Source of the DNA: Muribaculaceae bacterium
Lineage (GTDB): Bacteria > Bacteroidota > Bacteroidia > Bacteroidales > Muribaculaceae
Assembly (NCBI GenBank): GCA_017409345.1
Contig: JAFQSX010000009.1
Coordinates: 1-35,761 of the forward strand
DNA: 35,761 nt
Direction of reading: 5' to 3'
How positions within the stretch are numbered: the first letter of the stretch is position 1; every line of letters starts with the position of its first letter. Made by a program: the position numbers and the translations under genes. Positions 15,804 to 23,861 of the stretch are shown here, piece by piece. The notes beneath the pieces were generated by a model that searched no databases, was not told the DNA's origin, and saw only the letters and a list, made by a program, of their open reading frames with translations.

Positions 15804-15838
15804 AAGGGAGCCCCAATCAAGGCTCCCTTTGATATTAT
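15804..15838. terminator. Terminator copy C, between the repeat and the peptidase gene
   Basis: AAGGGAGCC (15804-15812) pairs with GGCTCCCTT (15821-15829), followed by TGATATTATTT. It was probably the ancestral glnA terminator, facing the convergent minus-strand peptidase gene. Confidence 0.82.
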
Positions 15839-15849
15839 TTATTCGTCTT

Positions 15850-17892
15850 TTATTTCACAATTCTATCTACGGCATTGAGGATTGGGTCGGTGCTTACGCT
15901 TGCACCTACGGCTTGTTGCATCCAATGGTTAGGTGTCAAGCGACCGAGTTTGTAGATACGCATCAATTCGTCGGCAAAGGCTTTCTTGTCGGTGAATTTT
16001 GCGAGATGTTCTTCGAGCTGGAATTCCACAATGTGTCCCAATGGGTAATAAGGGAGATACATAGGCGAATTTACCATGTGAGAATACACTGCCAAGATGG
16101 GTGAATCTTTCTCACCAAGCACAGGTTGATAATATTTGTTCCACACCTCTTTGGCTATTGTGATAGTGGCATCACGAAGTTCGGCAGCTGAGGCTTGAGG
16201 GTGAGCATATAGCCATTGCCACACACGCATATCAACCAACGACACACCCATTATCTCATACAATCCCCAGAAAATATCAAGCGTGGTGTTGTCATCGATT
16301 TGTTGGTCATATCCGAGCAATTTGAGGTCACGTTTTTGGAACACGAAAGCCAACGCTTCGGTAAATCCGGTGTTAGGCACTCCTGCCATCATAAAATGGT
16401 CGATGAGATATAAGTCGATAGTTTGCTCCACGTTGTGACCAAACTCATGTACGGCGATATTATATCCCTTATAGTCCATTCCTTCACTTCCTATGCGAGT
16501 GCGAAGAAGCGAATTTTCCCAACGACCGGCGGCACCCCATGCGTGACCCGAACCACGAGCACCTTGCACCTTTATTTTACTTGCGATAAATTGCGCATCA
16601 GCGTCAGAGAAGCCCAACTCTACAAGCATACGAGGCATATCTGCTTCAAACGCTTCGGGAGTAGGATATTTAGCTTGTGTTTGCGCTGTGAGATCATCTT
16701 CCGAAATTGCGCTACGGCTCTTAAATCCGTCATACCAAATATCGTAAGGACGAAGGTCGCGACCGAGGCGTTTTTTAATCAATTTACCCACTTTCTTGGC
16801 TTGTGGCGACGAAATAAGATTCACAAACAATGCCTCAATCTCTTCGGGGGCAATCTCCATTCCGCTCTCAAAGTTTCGGGCAATTCCGGTGGGGCGTTGT
16901 GGCTCATACTCGTCAACTTTGAGCATTGTTTTATAGTGAGCCAATATGCGTTCATATCGGCGAGTATCCTCGGCTGCCAAAGTCACCTCTGCTCCATCTT
17001 TCCATGTGAGGTTGCTATAAGGAGCCCAATCATATGCGCCATTGTTTATCACCTCTAACGGAATTGTTCCGTCAATGATACGCAACATCACTTGATATAT
17101 CATCTCTTGTTTCTCGCGAGCATTAGGCAAGTTGGCATAGTTTGATTTTATCTCGTCGCGGAGGTTCCAGTGCGAAAGCAACACCATATTTTCGGGGAAC
17201 AATTTATTACCTTTCTTGTCGAGGAGATGTCCCATCATGATGTTATACGATGCGATATAATTCTCAGCATCGGCATTGGCTTGCGCAGTCTCTTTGTTTA
17301 ATGCTGCAGGCACTCGCGAAGTGAACATATCGCCCATGCGAGCATAAGCCCATTGTTCACGGCTCCAATTCCCGCCCATTTCATTCTTTTCTTGAAGCGT
17401 GAAATTAGGGAAGTTGAGAATGGTGATAAAAGCCACCTTGTTTTCATAAAGGTCATTCCACAAATGCGAGTATGGATTAAACGCACTCATGATATAATCG
17501 ATATTTGTAGGCTCGGGGCCTGCCAAAATCGTTGGCAAACTCAATTCGATTGCCACTTGGTTTTGTGTGCCGAGCAACACCTCGTAGGCAGTGCTTAATT
17601 TGTCAAACAATTCACGACGAGCCTCTGGCGATGCGGCATAGTTATCTTTCACAAACTGCACAAACTCATCGGCCGTACCATCTTCGGCTTGCCAAAGGGC
17701 TGCTACTTGCGATGCACCACGTTGCAACAATTTGCCATCAATCGACGCATCATCAGCAGTCATCTGCCCCACCAATTCAGTCACTACGGCATCATCAATC
17801 ACCTTTGCCTCCAGATTATTCACTCCTACTATCATCATAATCGCTAAAACAATAAATTTAATCGTTCTCATCATATCGTTTTGTTTATTCAT
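15850..17892 (-). CDS. Secreted HExxH zinc metallopeptidase-like protein
   Basis: The product is up to 680 residues with an N-terminal signal (IKFIVLAIMMIVGVNNLEA). The zinc motif HEFGHNVEQ lies near residue 482, with a downstream GFTEALAFVF at about 509-518 supplying a probable third zinc ligand. This is a gluzincin (MA clan) layout as in M3-type oligopeptidases. Zinc-dependent peptide cleavage in the periplasm or at the surface is inferred; the substrate is unknown. A minus-strand promoter (-7 at 17903-17910) predicts a start of transcription close to the first ATG, so translation from Met7 or Met8 is possible. It is convergent with the duplicated glnA tail and divergent from the aldolase-like gene. 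Confidence 0.82.
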   Translation of the reverse strand: MNKQNDMMRTIKFIVLAIMMIVGVNNLEAKVIDDAVVTELVGQMTADDASIDGKLLQRGASQVAALWQAEDGTADEFVQFVKDNYAASPEARRELFDKLSTAYEVLLGTQNQVAIELSLPTILAGPEPTNIDYIMSAFNPYSHLWNDLYENKVAFITILNFPNFTLQEKNEMGGNWSREQWAYARMGDMFTSRVPAALNKETAQANADAENYIASYNIMMGHLLDKKGNKLFPENMVLLSHWNLRDEIKSNYANLPNAREKQEMIYQVMLRIIDGTIPLEVINNGAYDWAPYSNLTWKDGAEVTLAAEDTRRYERILAHYKTMLKVDEYEPQRPTGIARNFESGMEIAPEEIEALFVNLISSPQAKKVGKLIKKRLGRDLRPYDIWYDGFKSRSAISEDDLTAQTQAKYPTPEAFEADMPRMLVELGFSDADAQFIASKIKVQGARGSGHAWGAAGRWENSLLRTRIGSEGMDYKGYNIAVHEFGHNVEQTIDLYLIDHFMMAGVPNTGFTEALAFVFQKRDLKLLGYDQQIDDNTTLDIFWGLYEIMGVSLVDMRVWQWLYAHPQASAAELRDATITIAKEVWNKYYQPVLGEKDSPILAVYSHMVNSPMYLPYYPLGHIVEFQLEEHLAKFTDKKAFADELMRIYKLGRLTPNHWMQQAVGASVSTDPILNAVDRIVK

Positions 17893-17902
17893 TTCTAATC
17901 CT

Positions 17903-17979
17903 CAAAATTAGCAATAATTTCCGTTATTGCAAAAAGAGCGAAATTTCATATATTTTATTAATTCGTTTTTATATCTTTG
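17903..17979. promoter_or_regulatory. Divergent promoter pair for the peptidase and the aldolase-like gene
   Basis: On the minus strand, TAATTTTG (plus 17903-17910) has a TTTG -33 box (plus 17930-17933) with a 19-bp spacer. On the plus strand, TATCTTTG (17972-17979) lies 22 bp before the ATG at 18002. Confidence 0.65.
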
Positions 17980-18001
17980 TGTTATCAAATGATTATATAT
18001 T

Positions 18002-19027
18002 ATGATATACTTCGATTCTGATTATATGGCAGGGGCTCACCCCGAAGTGTTGCAACGACTCATCGACACAAATCTTGAACATACCGTGGGATATGGTTGC
18101 GACCAATATACCGAACAAGCCATCAACCACATTCGCGAGGCATGTGATTCACCTAAAGCCCAAGTATTTTTTATGGTTGGCGGCACACAAACCAATGCCA
18201 CCATCATTGATGGCATTTTGGCTCGACACGAAGGAGTATTGGCCCCCGAAAGCGCACATATCAATGTACACGAAGCCGGAGCCATTGAAGCCACCGGCCA
18301 CAAGGTACTCACCCTTCCCCAACACGAAGGTAAGGTGTGGGCCGATGAAGTGGAGCACTACATTGAAGAATTTTATCGCGATGAAACATTTTTACACATG
18401 GTCGCTCCCGGAATGTTGTATATCTCATTTCCCACCGAATATGGCACAGTATATACACTTTCTGAACTTGAAGCATTGAGCCAAGTGTGTCATGACGCAC
18501 AAATACCCCTCTATATTGATGGTGCACGATTGGGCTACGGACTTGCCGCCAAAGAAGGGAATGTTACACTCAAAGATATTGCACGATTGGCCGATGTATT
18601 TTATATCGGAGGCACAAAAATGGGAACATTGATGGGTGAAGCAGTAGTTGTAACCAATCCCGCATTGCTCAAAAACATGACTCCACTCATGAAACAACAT
18701 GGGGCATTGCTCGCCAAAGGCCGACTATTGGGAGTGCAGTTTGCCACTCTTTTTTCTAACGATTTATACCTAAACATTGGACGATATGCCGTAGAGTTAG
18801 CCATTACTCTCAAGAACGAATTCTTTGCCCGAGGATATGACATCGTTGTTGACTCCCCTACCAATCAGCAATTCTTCCGACTCCCTAACGATCTCATTGA
18901 CCAATTAAAACAACACGCAAGTTTTGAATTATGGGGACCTCCAGGCAAAACCCACTCTATCGTCCGCTTCGTCACCTCCTGGTCCACAACCTACAACGAC
19001 ATCAACCGGCTTATTGAATTGATATAA
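18002..19027 (+). CDS. Threonine-aldolase-like PLP-dependent (beta-eliminating lyase family) enzyme
   Basis: The 341-residue cytoplasmic protein is of fold-type I. The start (YFDSDYMAGAHPEVLQRL) and FFMVGGTQTNATIIDGIL (about 57-74) match the low-specificity threonine aldolase family. PLP contacts include LYIDGARLGYGLA, and the Schiff-base lysine is in IGGTKMGTLMGEA near residue 202. These enzymes split threonine or allo-threonine to glycine and acetaldehyde. It is shorter and more diverged than typical LtaE, so the substrate could be a different beta-hydroxy amino acid. It is monocistronic, with a promoter at 17972 and a hairpin downstream. Confidence 0.85.
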   Translation: MIYFDSDYMAGAHPEVLQRLIDTNLEHTVGYGCDQYTEQAINHIREACDSPKAQVFFMVGGTQTNATIIDGILARHEGVLAPESAHINVHEAGAIEATGHKVLTLPQHEGKVWADEVEHYIEEFYRDETFLHMVAPGMLYISFPTEYGTVYTLSELEALSQVCHDAQIPLYIDGARLGYGLAAKEGNVTLKDIARLADVFYIGGTKMGTLMGEAVVVTNPALLKNMTPLMKQHGALLAKGRLLGVQFATLFSNDLYLNIGRYAVELAITLKNEFFARGYDIVVDSPTNQQFFRLPNDLIDQLKQHASFELWGPPGKTHSIVRFVTSWSTTYNDINRLIELI

Positions 19028-19050
19028 AATGGTTTCAATCAAAGGTTAAA

Positions 19051-19083
19051 ATTCTTTCCAATTCTGCAAACATTGGAAAGAAT
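19051..19083. terminator. Hairpin after the aldolase-like gene
   Basis: ATTCTTTCCAAT (19051-19062) pairs perfectly over 12 bp with ATTGGAAAGAAT (19072-19083). It sits between convergent gene ends. There is no strong T-run, so terminator function is likely but not certain. Confidence 0.55.
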
Positions 19084-19096
19084 TGGACTATATCTT

Positions 19097-19492
19097 CTAA
19101 TTTGGAAAGAAATCAACAATTATCTGATTCAACTGTTGCTCTATATCCTTAAACTCCTTATCTAAATCAAGAGTTTTTACCATTATTCTATTTCCACCAA
19201 ACTTAGCATCCATAACAGGTAAAACACGTTCTTGTGTTTTGGCATATAATAACACACCCGATACATTCCCCTTTTTCTCTACATCCTTATTTTTTACATA
19301 AGTAAAAATTTGATATAAATTATTGGAATGAATAGTTTTATGATCAAAGTTTGTCTGCAAAGTTTTTGTATAATATTTTGTGTCAATTATCAACGTGTGA
19401 TTTTCATCGACAATAACAATATCACTTTTCATTCCAGGCAAAAAGTCTATCACACAATCACGTTCTTCCGACAAATCCCATTTTAATTGCAC
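19097..19492 (-). pseudogene. mcrC remnant (C-terminal PD-(D/E)XK part of a McrBC-type restriction subunit)
   Basis: The 131-codon frame opens with a GTG, and a TAA lies in frame 15 bp upstream of it. It encodes LPGMKSDIVIVDENHTLIID followed by TKYY. This is the catalytic D...D-x-K core of McrC-type restriction proteins, with a following NLYQIFTYV and a GVLLYA segment. McrC proteins are usually 350 or more residues, so about two-thirds is missing from the N-terminus, and there is no mcrB GTPase gene nearby. The break lies next to a G7 tract at 19519 and the promoter of the following operon. It is best read as a decayed remnant of a modification-dependent restriction system, though expression of a stand-alone nuclease domain cannot be excluded. 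Confidence 0.72.
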
Positions 19493-19518
19493 AACAGTTA
19501 AATTATGTTAAAAATTAT

Positions 19519-19545
19519 GGGGGGGTAATTTTCTACCTATATTTG
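19519..19545 (+). promoter_or_regulatory. Promoter of the LPP20/CsgG operon with G7 tract in the spacer
   Basis: A TATATTTG -7 box at 19538-19545 lies 39 bp before the ATG at 19585. A run of seven G (19519-19525) lies 12 bp upstream of the -7 box, where the spacer to a -33 box would be. Slippage here would alter promoter spacing. Confidence 0.55.
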
Positions 19546-19584
19546 CGAATAATTTGGAATAAGTAATAACATAATTTTTTTAGT

Positions 19585-20235
19585 ATGAAAACAACTCTAT
19601 GCTCAAAGTTCAAAATCCTTATTTGTCTAATGCTTTTTTGTGCAATAATACCTATGCATCTAAATGCTCAAAACAAGTTGGATAAAAAACAGGAAAAAGA
19701 GGTTACCAAAATCGCAAAAAAGGTTTCAAAAGATTTAGAAAAGCAAGGGTGGATTGTATCGGGAGGAATAAACACTCTTGAGGGGTGCCTGGTAGAACAT
19801 CACACAAAATTAAAACTCAATTCCGATTTGCAACCGGTAGAAGGTACGGTGTATAAATGCCGTTCAAGCAACGCGTGTAAACAAGCTGCGGTAATGAATG
19901 CACAAACCGAACTTGCACAAACTATTTGCGCCGAAATTCAAGGCACAACACGACAACTCACAGTGACTGATGTGATTTCGACCGAAGAAAGCGATAAGTT
20001 GGTGACAGCCTTTGGCAAAAACATCAACACAAATTTGAGTGGAGCATTCTCGCGTAGTTTTGCAATAGAGAAAGATAATGGAGATGGCACACGAGCTTAT
20101 AGAATTTACTTTTTAGTGGATAACAAAAAGATAAATGAAGCCACAAAAGCGGCTTTGCAAAAGTCGTTAGATGAAGTGAAATTAGCAAAAGAAATAAGTG
20201 ACGAGATTTTTAATATAATTGAAGTAGAGAAGTAA
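19585..20235 (+). CDS. Exported LPP20/FlgP-like protein, first gene of an envelope operon
   Basis: The 216-residue protein has a signal peptide (ILICLMLFCAIIPMHLNAQ) with no lipobox cysteine, then a Lys-rich helix and a segment (CKQAAVMNAQTELAQTICAE) like the Ala-rich helix of LPP20-type domains, where a conserved stretch of residues processes through repeated helices. The C-terminal half has GTRAYRIYFLV and a basic/acidic helix. Periplasmic or outer-membrane location is expected. It is followed after 7 bp by a second LPP20-like gene and then a CsgG-like gene. The family call is tentative, because similarity is to general pattern rather than strict motif. Confidence 0.6.
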   Translation: MKTTLCSKFKILICLMLFCAIIPMHLNAQNKLDKKQEKEVTKIAKKVSKDLEKQGWIVSGGINTLEGCLVEHHTKLKLNSDLQPVEGTVYKCRSSNACKQAAVMNAQTELAQTICAEIQGTTRQLTVTDVISTEESDKLVTAFGKNINTNLSGAFSRSFAIEKDNGDGTRAYRIYFLVDNKKINEATKAALQKSLDEVKLAKEISDEIFNIIEVEK

Positions 20236-20242
20236 CCCTATT

Positions 20243-21280
20243 ATGTCAAAAGTCCTATCGGTCTTGTTTATATTAATGGCAAATATCTCGGTATTTGCCT
20301 CTAATTGTTATTGGTGCAACTCACAGTGGAGAGATGCGAATTATCCTCAAGATGTATACTATGTGGGGTATGCATCTTATATGAAACAAATAAATGAATC
20401 GCAAAATGATGCCATATCAAAGGTAAAAGAGGAGGCACTTCATCAGTTATCACAACAAATAATTGTAAACGTCAGCAGTGCAAGCACCTCCAACATTACC
20501 ACAATTAACTCCAATCAAGGATATAATGAACAAGAAATCTTTGAACACATATCGTCAATAACAACTCAAGCCAAAATAACGAATATAAAAATAGAGAGTT
20601 TTTATGACAACAAAACGCTTACAGCTCACGCAATGGCGTTTGTGGTCAAAGAAGAATTAATCAATACATATCACAAGGAATTGGATATACTAATTTCCCG
20701 TATTGACAGCCACTTTGCAATATCAAACTCTTTGATTGAGAAGAATGAAAAGACTATAGCAAAGAATGAATGTGATTCGGCATTGATGTATATTCCAAAA
20801 TTGGAGGATTGCATAAAAATGCTGGTAGTAATTGACCCTAATTTTTCACATGGTGGATATTTGACTAAACTATCTGATTATAAAATCAATGCTCAATCTC
20901 TGAAATCGCAGTTGCAACAATGTATAAAGGTTTTTTTGAATATAGAGGGCACAATAGCGACAATTTACCAAAATTTGCTTTCAGGAGAGCTATTAGGCAG
21001 ATTGACTGGAAATGATTGTTCGGTGTGTGAAAATGAACAAGAAGCCGATTATATAATAACGATATTGCCGAATCTTAGACATTCTAGCCGTGATGGAGAT
21101 ATTCAGTATATGTTCGCCGATATTAACGTGGATTTATACAACACATATAAAAGCAAGATAACATACACTAATAGTTATTCGGTAAAAGGTGCCGGGGTTT
21201 CGGAAGATAAAGCTATCCGAAAAGCCATTTCAAAAACGGTCAATTTAATTTTTAATGATTTGATGACTAAAATAAAATGA
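20243..21280 (+). CDS. Exported LPP20-domain protein
   Basis: The 345-residue protein has a signal peptide (VLSVLFILMANISVFASN). The mature N-terminus, with W-C-N-S-Q-W, YPQDVYYVGYASYMKQI and NDAISKVKEEALHQLSQQI, fits the LPP20 pattern (hydrophobic YYVGYA followed by an Ala-rich helix). The C-terminal part (ADYIITILPNL, IQYMFADINVDLYN, SEDKAIRKAISKTVNLIF) resembles the second domain of FlgT-like proteins. The stop overlaps the start region of the next gene by 4 bp. The protein is likely periplasmic and acts with its operon neighbours. Confidence 0.68.
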   Translation: MSKVLSVLFILMANISVFASNCYWCNSQWRDANYPQDVYYVGYASYMKQINESQNDAISKVKEEALHQLSQQIIVNVSSASTSNITTINSNQGYNEQEIFEHISSITTQAKITNIKIESFYDNKTLTAHAMAFVVKEELINTYHKELDILISRIDSHFAISNSLIEKNEKTIAKNECDSALMYIPKLEDCIKMLVVIDPNFSHGGYLTKLSDYKINAQSLKSQLQQCIKVFLNIEGTIATIYQNLLSGELLGRLTGNDCSVCENEQEADYIITILPNLRHSSRDGDIQYMFADINVDLYNTYKSKITYTNSYSVKGAGVSEDKAIRKAISKTVNLIFNDLMTKIK

Positions 21281-22479
21281 TAATGAAACACTTTATATAT
21301 TATTTATTCTTCGCGCTTGTGGTGCTTGTTAATGGTAATGTCGTTAAGGCTGAGACTAAAGTATTGAAAGTGGCAATATTAGACCCAGCAACTCCAGGGA
21401 ATAATGACCCAGCATTGCAAATGGGGGTTAGAGAGTTAATCAGTAACTGTTTTGTGAATTATGGGCAAGAATACTCCATTGTAGAACGCTCACAATTAGA
21501 TAAAGTAATGCAAGAGGCAAGATTTAGCAACACCGATGCAGTAGATGAATCGCAAGCTACTGAATTAGGTAGGCTTGCCGGAGCCGACAGGGTGGTACTG
21601 TCGGTGATTTCGAAGATGGGAACACGTTCACTGATTAGTGTCAAGATGATTAATGTAGAAACTGCGAGTGTCGTAAAACAGCAGTCTAAAATTGTAGAAA
21701 CTGATTTGCTTTTAGATGTTATTGAGCCTGTTACAATGGTTCTGTTAGGAAAAGAAAACACATCAACTAACATCGAAACACCTTTGGTGGCTAAAAACAA
21801 TACAACCACCCATAAAAATAACAAAACAATAGTTGTAACAGAAGGTACCACTGACCCATTTGCCGACGAGATAGGTGAACCGGGGGAAATCCCATCAATA
21901 AAATGTAAAGTTCCGTCGCAATTAAAAGATTTTAGGTCCGAAATGCTTATTCCACTCTTAGATGCCGGCATAATTAATGTGGTATATGATTGGTCTGAAC
22001 TCCGAATATTTGATATGCCAATTAATACATTTTTACAAGAACTATACGAAAATGACCAAGCAAAAATAGCTAATGAGCAGTTGCAAATTGATAACCATAT
22101 AAGGTCGTCAATATCTCCATTTATTGATAAAGCAAATGAAAAATTAAAAGATGTTCAATTATCGTCAATAAATGATAAAAGTCCGATTCGATTGATCATA
22201 AAGATGAGAGATTCTTACAATTTATCATTTGTTATCGATTATATATTTGTAAATGTTGAAACTAATGAGGTGCTGAGTGGGGTTAGAATTGAGAAAAAAG
22301 CGTTCCCAGGAAGACTTATATTACCAAGTGCTCCGCAAGTTCTCGCTGCACTAAAAAAGAAAAATATAACGACGTCAATACATCTTTTTAGTTTTATGTC
22401 AACAATAATGGACAAAATGGGAGGTGAGTTTGGAAAAAAATTAAATAACGCTTTAAAAGACGCCAAAAAGAAAAGATAG
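21277..22479 (+). CDS. CsgG/LpoB/FlgO-like exported protein
   Basis: The 400-residue protein has a signal peptide (IYYLFFALVVLVNGNVVKA). Residues 30-155 match the CsgG/LpoB/FlgO fold: LKVAILDP, YSIVERSQLDKVMQEARF, DESQATELGRLAGADRVVLSVI, then SLISVKMINVETASV. A Thr/Asn-rich linker (about 165-190) and a second domain without a recognisable family follow. CsgG proteins form outer-membrane secretion channels, LpoB activates penicillin-binding proteins, and FlgO is an outer-membrane flagellar accessory. No lipobox is present. Start alternatives are ATG 21277 or ATG 21283. In context it makes a three-gene envelope complex candidate with the two upstream genes. Confidence 0.75.
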   Translation: MIMKHFIYYLFFALVVLVNGNVVKAETKVLKVAILDPATPGNNDPALQMGVRELISNCFVNYGQEYSIVERSQLDKVMQEARFSNTDAVDESQATELGRLAGADRVVLSVISKMGTRSLISVKMINVETASVVKQQSKIVETDLLLDVIEPVTMVLLGKENTSTNIETPLVAKNNTTTHKNNKTIVVTEGTTDPFADEIGEPGEIPSIKCKVPSQLKDFRSEMLIPLLDAGIINVVYDWSELRIFDMPINTFLQELYENDQAKIANEQLQIDNHIRSSISPFIDKANEKLKDVQLSSINDKSPIRLIIKMRDSYNLSFVIDYIFVNVETNEVLSGVRIEKKAFPGRLILPSAPQVLAALKKKNITTSIHLFSFMSTIMDKMGGEFGKKLNNALKDAKKKR

Positions 22480-22560
22480 CCATTTCTTATGAAGCCGCTT
22501 AACTACGGAATAGGTAATATTGGTGAGTAAACACTAACCCAGCAATGCGTAATATACCAC

Positions 22561-22601
22561 AAATCGGGGGGGAAGATTCAAGAAGATTTTTCCCCTGATT
22601 T
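22561..22601 (+). terminator. Imperfect GC-rich terminator-like hairpin
   Basis: AAATC-GGGGGGG-AA (22561-22574) pairs with the TTTTTCCCCTGATTT segment ending at 22601, with wobble pairs. It includes a G7 tract at 22566-22572. It lies between the CsgG-like gene and the methyltransferase promoter. Confidence 0.5.
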
Positions 22602-22626
22602 TCATTGTTTTGAGAATAAAATCCCC

Positions 22627-22634
22627 TATCTTTG
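22627..22634 (+). promoter_or_regulatory. -7 box of the RNA methyltransferase gene
   Basis: TATCTTTG fits TAnnTTTG. It overlaps the upstream in-frame TTG (22632), so the true start is the ATG at 22653. Confidence 0.65.
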
Positions 22635-22652
22635 CCCAAAATTGTTTTAAGA

Positions 22653-23453
22653 ATGGCAATAATAGAGATTTCATCGATGAGGTTCCCGGGGGTGGAGGTG
22701 TTTACTTCGCTCACGGAGGCGCAGTTGCGCAATCGTCTTGATCCGGAGAAGGGGGTGTTTATTGCTGAGAGCCCTAAGGTTATCAATGTGGCTCTTAATG
22801 CTGGATATGAGCCTATTTCTCTGCTGTGTGAACGGAAACATATCACGGGCGATGCGGCCGATATTATTGCCCGATGTGGCGACATTCCGGTCTATACAGG
22901 CGACCGCGATTTGCTTGCTTCGCTCACCGGATATACGCTCACGCGCGGGGTATTATGTGCTATGCGTCGCAAACCTCATCGAAGCATTGAGGAGGTGTGC
23001 CACGATGCCCGACGCATTGTGGTGATTGACGGCGTGGTCGATACTACAAATATCGGAGCGATTTTTCGCAGTGCGGCGGCTCTTGGCATCGATGCGGTAT
23101 TGCTCACTCCCACTTCGTGCGACCCTCTCAACCGTAGGGCGATAAGGGTGTCGATGGGGTCGGTGTTCCTCGTCCCATGGACTTGGCTTCATGAGCCGAT
23201 AACAGCTCTCAACAATATTGGATTCAAAACTGTGGCAATGGCTCTGACCGACGATTCGGTATCGATTGACGACCCTACTCTCGTGGCCGAAGAACGCCTT
23301 GCAATAGTGATGGGCACCGAAGGCGACGGACTCGCCCACTCCACCATCGCTAAAGCCGACTATGTGGCACGCATACCGATGAGTCACGATGTGGATTCGC
23401 TCAACGTTGCAGCCGCAGCAGCCGTAGCCTTCTGGCAACTTCGTACACGATAA
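22653..23453 (+). CDS. TrmH/SpoU family RNA 2'-O-methyltransferase
   Basis: The 266-residue product starts at ATG 22653, chosen because the -7 box covers the upstream start. The N-terminal RNA-binding part (RNRLDPEKGVFIAESPKVI) resembles the SpoU substrate-binding domain. The knotted catalytic domain has motif 1 (DTTNIGAIFRSAAALGIDAV), motif 2 (IVMGTEGDGLA) and motif 3 (IPMSHDVDSLNVAAAAAVAF). It uses S-adenosylmethionine to methylate a ribose 2'-OH in rRNA or tRNA; the exact site is not readable from the sequence. Its GC content is higher than that of the upstream envelope operon, suggesting core-genome origin. It appears monocistronic. Confidence 0.9.
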   Translation: MAIIEISSMRFPGVEVFTSLTEAQLRNRLDPEKGVFIAESPKVINVALNAGYEPISLLCERKHITGDAADIIARCGDIPVYTGDRDLLASLTGYTLTRGVLCAMRRKPHRSIEEVCHDARRIVVIDGVVDTTNIGAIFRSAAALGIDAVLLTPTSCDPLNRRAIRVSMGSVFLVPWTWLHEPITALNNIGFKTVAMALTDDSVSIDDPTLVAEERLAIVMGTEGDGLAHSTIAKADYVARIPMSHDVDSLNVAAAAAVAFWQLRTR

Positions 23454-23503
23454 TGCCAAGCCATATCATCTTAAAGTCTTGCTCTTCTCAATCTTTCAAC
23501 TTG

Positions 23504-23559
23504 CCCATTTGCAAAAAAATCACTATCTTTGCAGTCGGAAAGGGATATACAGTCCCTTT
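23504..23559 (+). promoter_or_regulatory. Promoter and leader hairpin upstream of a small ORF and the efflux operon
   Basis: A TATCTTTG -7 box at 23524-23531 is followed by a perfect 7-bp hairpin AAAGGGA...TCCCTTT (23539-23559) and AAATTTTT. No better promoter is seen in the remaining 300 bp before the efflux operon. Confidence 0.55.
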
Positions 23560-23567
23560 AAATTTTT

Positions 23568-23666
23568 ATGGTTAAGACAACATTAGAACGTTATTATTTT
23601 AGAAAAGTTTTTCGAACCAACAAACTCCATTCTTTCCACAAATGGGGCAGATCTAATTCAAATTAA
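23568..23666 (+). CDS. Small 32-residue basic ORF, possible leader peptide
   Basis: ATG at 23568 to TAA at 23664-23666, directly behind the strong promoter and hairpin described above. The product (MVKTTLERYYFRKVFRTNKL, then HSFHKWGRSNSN) is highly basic and aromatic, with no signal or membrane segment. The following 195 bp to the efflux operon hold only a dyad (23704-23728) and AT-rich sequence. It could be a leader peptide for the efflux operon or an independent small protein. It is unsupported by any family match. Confidence 0.4.
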   Translation: MVKTTLERYYFRKVFRTNKLHSFHKWGRSNSN

Positions 23667-23703
23667 CACACAATAATTACCTATTTTTATAACCACAATT
23701 TGA

Positions 23704-23728
23704 GTCTTTGATTGAGAAATTCAAAGAC
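23704..23728. promoter_or_regulatory. 8-bp dyad in the efflux operon leader
   Basis: GTCTTTGA (23704-23711) and TCAAAGAC (23721-23728) are a perfect inverted repeat with a 9-nt loop. It could be an operator or an RNA hairpin. The rest of the 23667-23861 gap is AT-rich, with two TGATTATC direct repeats and nothing else recognisable. Confidence 0.4.
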
Positions 23729-23861
23729 AACAAAATCGCGTCTTTTCATTAGTTTAGCGAATGATTATCGAATCAATCGCAGATAATAATTTGTGATTAT
23801 CCTTCACATATAAATTCAGTTAATTTTATCATTTTACAATCACTAATAAACTCTTATTTGT

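Noticed and set aside
16423-17058. 211-codon plus-strand frame opposite the peptidase gene
   Set aside because: The opposite strand encodes a signal peptide and an HExxH motif in one long frame; the plus-strand frame has no recognisable features.
22632-22652. TTG start of the RNA methyltransferase
   Set aside because: It lies within the TATCTTTG -7 box; ATG 22653 is the first start after the predicted transcription start.
23539-23567. Leader hairpin as an intrinsic terminator
   Set aside because: The stem is only 7 bp and very close to the predicted transcription start, so it is recorded as a leader hairpin rather than a terminator.
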